A DNA stretch of 64,000 nucleotides from Bradyrhizobium cosmicum. Lineage in GTDB: Bacteria; Pseudomonadota; Alphaproteobacteria; Rhizobiales; Xanthobacteraceae. The stretch lies in contig NZ_CP041656.2 in the NCBI RefSeq assembly GCF_007290395.2, positions 1,798,001 through 1,862,000 of the forward strand, read 5' to 3'. This document shows, one piece after another, positions 41,768 to 48,924 of the stretch (positions are counted from its first letter, which is position 1; every line of letters begins with the position of its first letter). A program made the position numbers and the translations under genes. Under the pieces are notes generated by a model. It saw only the letters and a program-made list of their open reading frames with translations. It did no database searches and was not told the DNA's origin.

Positions 41768-43138
41768 CTAGACGATCTGCCTGGTATCGGCGGGCCTATG
41801 CAGCGCGCCGACGAGGATGCGCAGGGCTTCCGTCAATTCCGCCCTGTTGCGCGCGGCGCCGAGCGAAACGCGTGCTGCATGTGGCGCCGTTCCGTCCACG
41901 GTGAAGGCGTCGCCCGCGACGACGGCCAGCCCATTCCGTAGCAGATGAGCCGCGACGTCGGGACGACCCTCCGGCAGACGCAGCCACAGATGGTGGGCCG
42001 CAGGCTTGGCCAGGAACTGAACGCCCTTCAGTGCGCGCTGCGCGAGCTGCTGGCGGCCGATCGCCTCGTTGCGTATGGCCGTGATGATGCGATCGGCAAT
42101 GCCGGTCTCGATCCAATGCGTGACCAGTGCGACCATCAGCGGTGCCGGCATCTGCACGGTGGCCTGCAAATAGCTGCGCATCTCCTGCTGCGCGGCGCTG
42201 TCGGGCGTCACGAGATAGGCGACCCGCAGGGCCGGCGCGATGCATTTTGACAGCGTGGTCGCGAGATAGGTCCGCTCCGGAATGAGGTTGGCGATCGGTG
42301 AGGCTGAACGATCGAGCAGTCCGTAGGCGTCGTCCTCAATCAGAATCGTATCGGCATCGCTGATAATCCTTGCGATGGCGCTGCGGCGCTCGGCGGACAG
42401 CGTCGCGGTGGTTGGATTATGCAGCGTCGGGATCAAGTAGACGGCCTTAGGGCTATGCGTGCGGCAAGCTCGCGCTAGTGCATCCGGCAAGATGCCGCCG
42501 TCGTCCATCGCGACGCCGACCAACTTGACGCCGAGCCGCGCGGCGGCGGCCTTGATGCCCGGGAAGGTCAGCGCCTCCGTCAGCACGACGTCGCCGGGCC
42601 GGGCGAGATCAGCGAGCAGGTTGAACAGGATCGTCTGCGTGCCGGGAAAGATCACGAGCCTGTCGGCGTGCGCGTGCGGAACGCGCGCACGCATCCAGCG
42701 CGCCGCGACCTCGCGCTCGTGCGCGCTGCCTCCGGGCGGCTGGTAGTTGAGATGCGCCGTCAGGCCCGATTGCGCGCGGATGGCTTCCATCCCGGCGATG
42801 ATGCGTTCGTCGAGCTGCGCCTCGAGCGGATGCGGCGGCACGTTCATCGAGAGGTCGATCGCGACGGGATGCGGCAGGTCGACTGCGCGGCGCGCGCTGG
42901 TCTCCGACACGAACGAGCCCTGTCCGACGCGGGCCTCCAGAATTCCGCGGCGCCGCGCCTCGGTGTAGGCGCGTGTCACGGTGGTCAAATCGATGTCGAG
43001 CGCTTTTGCGAGGGCGCGCTGGGTCGGCAGTTGCTGGCCGCGCACCAGCCGGCCGGAGGCAATGTCGGCTTCCATGGCATCGACGATGCGCTGGTAGCGC
43101 GGCCCTGATAGCTCCGAGATTGTAGGGGTCCAGTCCAT
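41768..43138 (-). CDS. MocR-type regulator (GntR winged helix fused to aminotransferase domain)
   Basis: 456-residue chimeric transcription factor. Residues about 10-80 are a GntR winged helix (RYQRIVDAMEADIASGRLVRGQQLPTQRALAKALDIDLTTVTRAYTEARRRGILE). The rest is a fold-type-I aminotransferase domain with IFPGTQTILFNLLADLARPGDVV, IEDDAYGLLDR and the PLP lysine in TLSKCIAPALRVAYL. It binds PLP or an amine/amino acid to control DNA binding. I prefer the ATG at 43136-43138 over the one at 43151-43153, where the ribosome-binding site would be too close. It is divergent from the DUF983 gene, with direct-repeat operators between. Confidence 0.88.
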   Translation of the reverse strand: MDWTPTISELSGPRYQRIVDAMEADIASGRLVRGQQLPTQRALAKALDIDLTTVTRAYTEARRRGILEARVGQGSFVSETSARRAVDLPHPVAIDLSMNVPPHPLEAQLDERIIAGMEAIRAQSGLTAHLNYQPPGGSAHEREVAARWMRARVPHAHADRLVIFPGTQTILFNLLADLARPGDVVLTEALTFPGIKAAAARLGVKLVGVAMDDGGILPDALARACRTHSPKAVYLIPTLHNPTTATLSAERRSAIARIISDADTILIEDDAYGLLDRSASPIANLIPERTYLATTLSKCIAPALRVAYLVTPDSAAQQEMRSYLQATVQMPAPLMVALVTHWIETGIADRIITAIRNEAIGRQQLAQRALKGVQFLAKPAAHHLWLRLPEGRPDVAAHLLRNGLAVVAGDAFTVDGTAPHAARVSLGAARNRAELTEALRILVGALHRPADTRQIV

Positions 43139-43163
43139 GCAATTCAGGTCCATGTCCTTTGAA

Positions 43164-43193
43164 TGTATGGATGCAAGATATTATTGTATGGAT
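43164..43193. promoter_or_regulatory. Direct-repeat operator for the MocR regulator
   Basis: TGTATGGAT occurs at 43164-43172 and again at 43185-43193, exactly 21 bp (two helical turns) apart, between the divergent MocR and DUF983 genes. Known MocR regulators such as PdxR recognise direct repeats of this spacing. Confidence 0.65.
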
Positions 43194-43217
43194 TACCGAA
43201 AAGGAAGAGGTGCTGTC

Positions 43218-43652
43218 ATGGCAACCGGTTCAGTTTCTCTTACGAAGGCGATGTGGCGCGGATTTTTGGGCAAGTGTCCGAACTGCGGCGAAGGCCATAT
43301 GTTCGGCCGTTTCCTGAAGGTGGCCGACAGCTGCGACCACTGCGGCGAGGAGCTGTTCCACCAGCGCGCCGATGATTTTCCGGCCTATCTCGTGATGGTC
43401 GTGGTCGGCCACCTCGTGGTGCCGGCGATCCTCGCGGTCGAGACCGCCTATGCTCCGGCGATCTGGCTGCAACTGGCGGTGTGGCTGCCGGTGACGCTGT
43501 TTGCGTCGCTCGCGCTGCTGCAGCCGACCAAGGGCGCCATCGTCGGCCTGCAATGGCAGATCGGCATGCACGGCTTCGAGGCGGCCAAGCTGCGGCGCGA
43601 CGCAGGTCAGTTTGCACCGGTCTTCGTGAAGGCGGACACGCGCGCGGCTTAG
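43218..43652 (+). CDS. DUF983 family membrane protein with zinc-ribbon
   Basis: 144-residue protein. Two CxxC pairs (CPNC residues 20-23 and CDHC 39-42) in GKCPNCGEGHMFGRFLKVADSCDHCGEELFHQRADDFPAYL form the zinc-ribbon typical of DUF983. Two membrane helices follow (LVMVVVGHLVVPAILAVE, LQLAVWLPVTLFASLALLQP). Start ATG 43218 has GGAAGAGG ahead of it. Its function is unknown; some homologues lie near cytochrome oxidase genes. The divergent MocR regulator with direct repeats probably controls it. Confidence 0.8.
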   Translation: MATGSVSLTKAMWRGFLGKCPNCGEGHMFGRFLKVADSCDHCGEELFHQRADDFPAYLVMVVVGHLVVPAILAVETAYAPAIWLQLAVWLPVTLFASLALLQPTKGAIVGLQWQIGMHGFEAAKLRRDAGQFAPVFVKADTRAA

Positions 43653-43670
43653 TCCGTCGCTGTCATTCCG

Positions 43671-43763
43671 GGGCGTGCGCAGCACGAACCCGGAATCCAT
43701 TTTTCCACCTTTCCTGCAGCCCTATGGATTCCGGGCTCTCGCTTCGCGAGCCCCGTAATGACG
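43671..43763. repeat. Intergenic palindromic repeat (family F)
   Basis: TGTCATTCCGGGGCGTGCGC...CCCGGAATCCAT and its partner ATGGATTCCGGGCTCTCGC...CCCGTAATGACGG form an inverted repeat in the gap between the DUF983 gene and rnpB. Confidence 0.75.
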
Positions 43764-43781
43764 GCGGTGGCTTGAAATGGT

Positions 43782-43814
43782 GAGGGGTCCGATGCTGTCA
43801 GCATCGAACCCCTC
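43782..43814. terminator. Strong hairpin after rnpB
   Basis: GAGGGGTCCGATGCTG and CAGCATCGAACCCCTC pair over 16 positions with a single mismatch and a one-base loop. It lies about 70 bp beyond the 3' end of rnpB (minus strand) and could stop its transcript or stabilise it. There is no long T-tract. Confidence 0.4.
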
Positions 43815-43830
43815 GTCACTTTCGCAAGCC

Positions 43831-43875
43831 GCGTTTTCTTCACGCGAACCGGAAAACCACTTCGCTCGAAAACGC
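43831..43875. repeat. Short hairpin repeat
   Basis: GCGTTTTCTTCACGCGAACC and, at the other end, CACTTCGCTCGAAAACGC pair through GCGTTTTC/GAAAACGC. This sequence type is widespread between bradyrhizobial genes and here sits at the rnpB 3' flank. Confidence 0.5.
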
Positions 43876-43882
43876 TTTAGAA

Positions 43883-44366
43883 TATCAGCCGGCCTGTAAG
43901 CCGGGTTCTGTAAGGCACCGTCCGCTTGCGCGCACGATACGTGACGGCCATTCCTCTGGGACCATGTTTGCACATGGCCTCGAGCAACCTACCCGGACGG
44001 CGGGCCTGACATCGCCCCGCGGCGTTATCGCTTGCGCGAACAGCCCGCTATGCCGTCCCTATTCGGTTTTGCTCCCGGTGGGGTTTACCATGCCGGCTCC
44101 GTTGCCGGAGCCGCGGTGCGCTCTTACCGCACCTTTTCACCCTTACCCGCCTACGCTGCTTGCGCAGCTTCGGCGCGGCGAGCCTTGCGGGCTTGTCGCG
44201 CCATAGCCCCGAAGGGGCGACGGCGGGCGGTTCGTTCTCTGTGGCACTTTCCCTGGGGTTGCCCCCGCCGGACGTTATCCGGCACCGTATGTCAAGGGAG
44301 CCCGGACTTTCCTCCCCGGCGGCCTTTCGACCGTTGCCGGAGCGGCCGTCCGGCCGACTGACGGGC
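43883..44366 (-). ncRNA. rnpB: RNase P RNA (catalytic subunit)
   Basis: On the minus strand the region starts with GACGGCCGCTCCGGCAACGG and continues with GAGGAAAGTCCGGGCTCCCT, the universal P4 entry of bacterial RNase P RNA. Near the 3' end come the conserved GGGTAGGTTGCTCGAGG and ACAGAACCCGGCTTACAGGC, which close the molecule. GGTAAACCCCACCGGGAGCA forms the core between. The length of about 480 bases is somewhat long for the alphaproteobacterial type-A RNA, which has variable P12/P17-type extensions. The ends are approximate. No protein-coding gene overlaps it convincingly. It processes the 5' leader of pre-tRNAs. Confidence 0.92.
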
Positions 44367-44511
44367 GCAGGCATGGGCATTTATGACGGTTTCGTCAAGC
44401 TGAGATCGCCGCGCACGGTCTGCCCGGAATAATTTATCCTGAAGATGTCGTTTGGAGTCTGGCTCGTTCGACTGGATGTCGGCGACACAGCCGAACAACG
44501 GGAGTTAAGCG

Positions 44512-44865
44512 ATGCAGTATCTGCTGATGATCTACCAGAACGAGGTCGAGTACGCGAAGAACGACGCGGCGACGAGCCAGAAGATGCTGGCTGAATACCA
44601 GGCCTTCACGCAAGGCATCGTCCAGAGCGGCAATTTCAAGGCCGGCGACCGCTTGCAGCCGACCACGACCGCGACCACCGTGCGCGTGCGCGACGGCAAG
44701 ACGCTCACGATCGACGGCCCGTTCGCGGAGACGCGCGAGCAACTCGGCGGCTACTATCTGGTCGAGGCCAAGGACCTGAACGCCGCGATCGAGATTGCCG
44801 CGCGCATTCCGAGCGCGCGTATCGGGTCGATCGAGGTGCGGCCGATCTGGGTCTACGACAAGTGA
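44512..44865 (+). CDS. YciI (DGPF-motif) family protein
   Basis: 117-residue protein with MQYLLMIYQNEVEY at the start, then RVRDGKTLTIDGPFAETREQLGGYYLVEAKDLNAAIEIAARIPSARIGSIEVRPI. DGPF and GGYYLVEA are diagnostic of the YCII-related proteins that accompany ECF42-type sigma factors. The exact role is unknown; a small-molecule or protein interaction with the sigma factor has been proposed for some members. The stop is 22 bp before the sigma factor's ATG, so the two form an operon. Confidence 0.85.
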   Translation: MQYLLMIYQNEVEYAKNDAATSQKMLAEYQAFTQGIVQSGNFKAGDRLQPTTTATTVRVRDGKTLTIDGPFAETREQLGGYYLVEAKDLNAAIEIAARIPSARIGSIEVRPIWVYDK

Positions 44866-44887
44866 CGGCCCAGCCGTACATCGACGC

Positions 44888-46120
44888 ATGAACCTGGGCG
44901 AGATCGACAACATATTCCGCGACGAGGCAGGGCGGGCGCTGGCCACGCTGATCCGCCTCGTCGGTGATTTCGATCTCGCCGAGGACGCGCTGCAGGACGC
45001 CTTTGCCGTTGCGCTGGAGCGCTGGACGGCGTGCGAACTGCCTGACAATCCGCGCGCCTGGCTGGTCAATGTCGCCAGGCACAAGGCAATCGATCGGATT
45101 CGCCGCCAGACCGTCTTCCGCGGCAAGCAGCAGCTGCTCGTGCACGAGCTCGAGCTGAACGCGCAAGCCGCCGACGAGCCGCCGGCGATGCTCGACGACG
45201 ACATACTGCGCCTGATCTTCACCTGCTGCCATCCTGCGTTCTCGCCCGAGGTTCAGGTCGCACTGACGCTGCGGACCATCTGCGGGCTCTCGACTGCGCA
45301 GGTCGCGCGCGCCTTTCTCGTCAGTGAGGAGGCGATGGCGCAGCGGCTCGTCCGCGCCAAGCAGAAGATCAGGCTCGCCGGTATCCCCTATGAAGTGCCC
45401 GAACGCGACGCGCTGGCGCCGCGGCTCGATGGCGTGCTTGCCGTGGTCTATCTGGTCTTCACCGAAGGCTATGTCGCAACCTCGGGCGCGGATCTGATGC
45501 GGCTCGATCTCGCGGCCGAGGCGATCCGGCTCGGCCGCTTGCTCGATCGGCTGATGCCCGACCGTGCCGGCATCAAGGGCCTGCTGGCCCTGATGCTGCT
45601 GCACGATGCGCGACGCGCCGGGCGCGCGAATTCGGCCGGCGATATCGTGCTGCTGGAGGAACAGGACCGTACGCTCTGGGACCGCGCGCAGATCGAGGAC
45701 GGCTTGCGTATGGTCGATGATGCGCTTCGCACGCCCGGCCGGCCGCAAGCCTATGCCGTGCAGGCCGCGATCGCCGCGCTGCATGCGCGCGCGCCGAGTT
45801 TTGATGAGACCGACTGGCCGCAGATCGCCGGGCTTTACGAGGTGCTGCTGCGCATCAACCCGTCGCCGGTGATCGAGCTCAATCACGCAGCGGCCGTCTC
45901 GATGGTCGACGGGCCTGCGCGCGCGCTCGATCTCGTCGATGCGATCGCCGCGCGCGGCGGGCTGAATGGCTATGAGCTGTTGCCCGCGGTGCGCGCGGAT
46001 CTGTTGCGAAGGTTGGGTCGGAAGCAGGACGCGCGCGAGGCGTATGTTGCGGCGACAAAGGCGACGCAGCTGGAGCCGCTGCGTCGGCTGTATGCGCGAA
46101 GGATGCGGGAGATGGATTGA
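44888..46120 (+). CDS. ECF42-group RNA polymerase sigma factor with C-terminal TPR-like extension
   Basis: 410-residue sigma-70-family factor. Regions sigma2 (ALATLIRLVGDFDLAEDALQDAFAVALERW...NPRAWLVNVARHKAIDRIRRQ) and sigma4 (VALTLRTICGLSTAQVARAFLVSEEAMAQRLVRAKQKIR) are clear. An alpha-helical C-terminal domain of more than 200 residues follows (AAIAALHARAPSFDETDWPQIAGLYEVLLRINPSPVIELNHAAAVSMVDG), as in ECF42 factors, which have no anti-sigma factor and are thought to be regulated by this domain and the linked YciI proteins. A palindromic repeat lies directly behind the stop. Confidence 0.9.
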   Translation: MNLGEIDNIFRDEAGRALATLIRLVGDFDLAEDALQDAFAVALERWTACELPDNPRAWLVNVARHKAIDRIRRQTVFRGKQQLLVHELELNAQAADEPPAMLDDDILRLIFTCCHPAFSPEVQVALTLRTICGLSTAQVARAFLVSEEAMAQRLVRAKQKIRLAGIPYEVPERDALAPRLDGVLAVVYLVFTEGYVATSGADLMRLDLAAEAIRLGRLLDRLMPDRAGIKGLLALMLLHDARRAGRANSAGDIVLLEEQDRTLWDRAQIEDGLRMVDDALRTPGRPQAYAVQAAIAALHARAPSFDETDWPQIAGLYEVLLRINPSPVIELNHAAAVSMVDGPARALDLVDAIAARGGLNGYELLPAVRADLLRRLGRKQDAREAYVAATKATQLEPLRRLYARRMREMD

Positions 46121-46124
46121 GTTT

Positions 46125-46213
46125 CCGTCATGGCCGGGCTTGTCCCGGCCATCCACGTTCGTCGCGCGCGGAGACAACGACGTGGGTGCCCGGGACAAGC
46201 CCGGGCATGACGG
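46125..46213. repeat. Intergenic palindromic repeat (family C)
   Basis: CCGTCATGGCCGGGCTTGTC...CGGCCATCCACG with a mirrored CGTGGGTGCCCGGGACAAGC...CATGACGG. A close relative lies at 58895-58986 between murG and murC. Confidence 0.85.
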
Positions 46214-46243
46214 AGCAAGAGGTCACATTCTCGAAGACGTCTG

Positions 46244-47107
46244 CTATTTCGACGCGATCGCCGTCGTATCCGCCGGCAAGCTCGCCAGCAACGCCTGCAA
46301 TGTCGACAGCGTCGAATGATCCGCGACGCCGTCCAGCCGTGCGGGGCGGAAGTGGCGTTGAAATGCGGTGACGACTTCCATCGTCGCCGCGTCGTATTTG
46401 CCGGTCAGCGGCACGCCATATCCGTATCTGGCCAGCGCCTGCTGCAGGCTCAGCACCTCGTCGCTGATAGTGCCCAGCATCAGGCTCTCGCCGCGCACGA
46501 CGGGCGCGGGCGTTACCCAGTGGCCGACGCCTGAATTCGCCAGCGAATGCCATGGGAATTTTTCGCCGGGGTCCTTCTTGCGCGCGGGCGCGACGTCGGA
46601 ATGGCCGAGCACCCGGTGCGCCGGCACCTTGCGGCGAAGCATGATGCCGCGACACAGCGCGATCACGGCGGCGATCTGGCGCAGCGGAAACTCCGGATAG
46701 CCCCAGTCGTGGCCGCGATTGACAATCTCGATGCCGATCGAGCAGGAGTTGATGTCGTCCTCGCCGGCCCAGGACGAGACGCCGGCATGCCAGGCGCGCC
46801 TGGCCTCGGGCACGCATTGCACGATGCGGCCGTCCTCAAGCACGACGTAATGTGCCGACACTTCGGTGCCCGCCGTGCACAGCCGCGCCAGCGCGCCCTC
46901 GACATCGGGCATGCCGGTGTAGTGCAGCACGATCATGTCCGCCTGCCGTCCCTTGTTGCGCTCGCCATGGTTGGGCGAGGGGATGATGTCGGAGACGATC
47001 GAGGAATCCGGGTCGAACGTCCGCATGTTCGCCGCGGCCTTGGGAACCGGGAGAACGCGTTGACGCTTCGAATCAGACCCAGACGGTGTGGACGAACCGG
47101 ACGACAT
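46244..47107 (-). CDS. AmpD-like N-acetylmuramoyl-L-alanine amidase with PG-binding domain
   Basis: 287-residue zinc amidase. DMIVLHYTGMPDVEGALARLCTAGTEVSAHYVVLEDGRIVQCVPE, HAGVSSWAGEDDINSCSIGIEIVNRGH and RVLGHSDVAPARKKDPGEKFPW give the amidase_2 zinc ligands. The last 75 residues (LSLQQALARYGYGVPLTGKYDAATMEVVTAFQRHFRP) are a peptidoglycan-binding domain. There is no signal peptide, so it probably works on cytoplasmic recycled muropeptides, cleaving the lactyl-alanine amide. The start at 47107 is tentative (an ATG at 47026 also fits). It is divergent from the dcw cluster, which makes peptidoglycan precursors. Confidence 0.85.
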   Translation of the reverse strand: MSSGSSTPSGSDSKRQRVLPVPKAAANMRTFDPDSSIVSDIIPSPNHGERNKGRQADMIVLHYTGMPDVEGALARLCTAGTEVSAHYVVLEDGRIVQCVPEARRAWHAGVSSWAGEDDINSCSIGIEIVNRGHDWGYPEFPLRQIAAVIALCRGIMLRRKVPAHRVLGHSDVAPARKKDPGEKFPWHSLANSGVGHWVTPAPVVRGESLMLGTISDEVLSLQQALARYGYGVPLTGKYDAATMEVVTAFQRHFRPARLDGVADHSTLSTLQALLASLPADTTAIASK

Positions 47108-47538
47108 AGACAGCTCAAGTCGGAATGGGAGAGTGGGCCAAGCCCTTCTCTTTACTATTCCTTTACCGTCCCTTGGGCGCAATCGCGCGGCGCGGTTAAC
47201 GGATGCATTTGGGGCGGGTGTGTGGATGAGGCATCACCGCCGCTTCACCTTTTCGACTTGTAACCAGCCGATCAACGCTTTCTTAACGCTAAGGGCCGTT
47301 ACTGAGGGATGAAGAGCCGACCCGCGTCCGGAGGCGGCCAAAGCGTATTTTGGCTCGAAATCCCATGGCTGCCCGACAAATTCCACTGGGAACACTGGGT
47401 TTGCCGCTCCGGGCGACCGGGCCCGGATACGGTGCTGCACAGGGGTTGTGTCGTGGAACCGCCGCGACGCGGAATTATTCGAGGCGTAATGGGCTCGCTC
47501 GCCCCAGATCTTGCATGGACGCTCGGCGGGCCTGGCGC
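47108..47538. other. Divergent intergenic region upstream of the dcw cluster
   Basis: 431 bp between the amidase and rsmH with no confident gene. It holds a TTTA-N7-TTTACC element at 47151-47167, whose 11-bp period resembles CtrA boxes, and a GGTTAACGG motif near 47195. A 77-codon ATG-to-TGA frame (47309-47542) has its TGA overlapping the rsmH ATG. Its third-codon positions are far less GC-rich than the neighbours, so I do not call it a gene. An mraZ gene, usually first in this cluster, is absent. Confidence 0.4.
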
Positions 47539-48528
47539 ATGAGCTCGGTTCCGCACATCCCCGTTCTCGGCCGCGAGGCGATCGACCATCTCGCGCCGCG
47601 CGAGGGCGGACTCTATATCGACGCCACCTTCGGCGCCGGCGGCTACAGCCGCGCCATTCTCGCCGTGCCTGGAACCCGCGTGATCGCGATCGATCGTGAC
47701 CGCACGGCGATCGCGGGCGGCGCCGAGCTGGTCGAGGGCTCCGCGGGCCGGCTGACGCTGGTCGAGGACCGCTTCTCCAATCTCGCCGAGGTCTGCGCGG
47801 CGCAAGGCGTCGAAGCCGTCGACGGCGTGGTGATGGATGTCGGGGTGTCCTCGATGCAGCTCGACCAGGCCGGTCGCGGCTTCTCGTTCCGCCTCGATGG
47901 TCCGCTCGACATGCGAATGGGGCAGACGGGGCCCACCGCCGCGGACGTTGTTGCCCGCGCCTCCGAAGCCGATCTTGCCGATATCATCTATCTCTTCGGC
48001 GAGGAGCGGCATTCGCGCCGCATCGCCCGTGCCGTCGTGGCGGACCGGCAGGAAACGCCGTTCACGACCACGCGCGCGCTCGCCGATCTCGTCGGCCGGG
48101 TGGGGCGCTCCAAGCCAGGCGACATTCATCCGGCGACGCGGACGTTCCAGGCTCTGCGCATCTTCGTCAACGAAGAGCTCGAAGAGCTTCAGGCCGCGCT
48201 GGCTGCTGCCGAGCGTATGCTCAGGCCGGGTGGCCGGCTCGTGGTGGTCTCGTTCCATTCGCTGGAAGACCGCATCGTCAAGAATTTCCTCGCCGAGCGC
48301 AGCAAGACCGGCGGCGGCTCCCGGCATCTGCCGGAAGTGGCGCAAACCGCGCCGAGTTTCCAGCTTCTGACCCGGCGGCCGGTGGTCGCCGGCGAACAGG
48401 AAGTCGCGCATAACCCGCGCGCGCGTTCGGCCAAGCTGCGCGCTGCCGAGCGTACCGCTGCGCCCGCGCATGACGATGGCGAGCAATCGTCCTGGCCAAA
48501 GCTCTCCGACGTGTTGAGGGGAGGCTAG
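47539..48528 (+). CDS. rsmH: 16S rRNA (cytosine1402-N4)-methyltransferase
   Basis: 329-residue SAM-dependent enzyme that methylates the ribosomal P-site base C1402. Typical features are [71 protein letters not shown] and [23 protein letters not shown]. First gene of the dcw cluster. I start at ATG 47539 because the product begins [11 protein letters not shown] there, the family's usual N-terminus. Longer in-frame starts (47515, 47350) add unrelated sequence. The stop lies three bases before the ftsL ATG. Confidence 0.93.
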   Translation: MSSVPHIPVLGREAIDHLAPREGGLYIDATFGAGGYSRAILAVPGTRVIAIDRDRTAIAGGAELVEGSAGRLTLVEDRFSNLAEVCAAQGVEAVDGVVMDVGVSSMQLDQAGRGFSFRLDGPLDMRMGQTGPTAADVVARASEADLADIIYLFGEERHSRRIARAVVADRQETPFTTTRALADLVGRVGRSKPGDIHPATRTFQALRIFVNEELEELQAALAAAERMLRPGGRLVVVSFHSLEDRIVKNFLAERSKTGGGSRHLPEVAQTAPSFQLLTRRPVVAGEQEVAHNPRARSAKLRAAERTAAPAHDDGEQSSWPKLSDVLRGG

Positions 48529-48531
48529 CCC

Positions 48532-48924
48532 ATGCGCTTCATCCACCTCCTCGTCATCGGCGCGCTGATCTTCGCGGCGGCCTATGTCTACCGGATCAAG
48601 ATGGATTCGACGGCCCGCACCGAGAAGGTGCTGCGGCTGCATGCGGAGATCCGCGAGCAGCGCGATGCGATCGCATCGCTGCGCTCGGAATGGGCCAAGC
48701 TCGATGCGCCCCTGCGCCTGCAAGGCCTGTCGGAGCGGCATCTGCCGCTCAAGCCGGTCAACGGCACGCAATATGACTCGCTGAAGAACCTGCCGGAGCG
48801 TCCGCCGCGGATGTTCAGGCCGGGCGAGCCCGACCCGATCGGCGCCATGCTCAACACCATCGAAGCTGCGAGCGACCCTGACACCGTGACGGGCTCCGTG
48901 CCTCAGCCCGAGGACAAGCAATGA
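48532..48924 (+). CDS. ftsL: Cell division protein FtsL
   Basis: 130-residue bitopic division protein. One membrane helix (FIHLLVIGALIFAAAYVYRI, residues 3-22) is followed by a heptad-rich segment (TARTEKVLRLHAEIREQRDAIASLRSEWAKLDAPLRLQGLSERHLPL) that forms the coiled coil pairing with FtsB. A charged, disordered C-terminus follows. In the divisome it links FtsQ, FtsB and the septal synthase FtsW-FtsI. Weak sequence conservation is normal; position between rsmH and ftsI fixes the identity. Its TGA overlaps the ftsI ATG. Confidence 0.88.
   Translation: MRFIHLLVIGALIFAAAYVYRIKMDSTARTEKVLRLHAEIREQRDAIASLRSEWAKLDAPLRLQGLSERHLPLKPVNGTQYDSLKNLPERPPRMFRPGEPDPIGAMLNTIEAASDPDTVTGSVPQPEDKQ

Noticed and set aside
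43964..44432. Small open frames in the rnpB region
   Set aside because: The conserved RNase P RNA core segments occupy this region, and the frames have no ribosome-binding sites or family resemblance.
47350..47538. Longer rsmH start
   Set aside because: The added N-terminal sequence has no family resemblance and a non-coding codon pattern; HIPVLG follows directly from the ATG at 47539.
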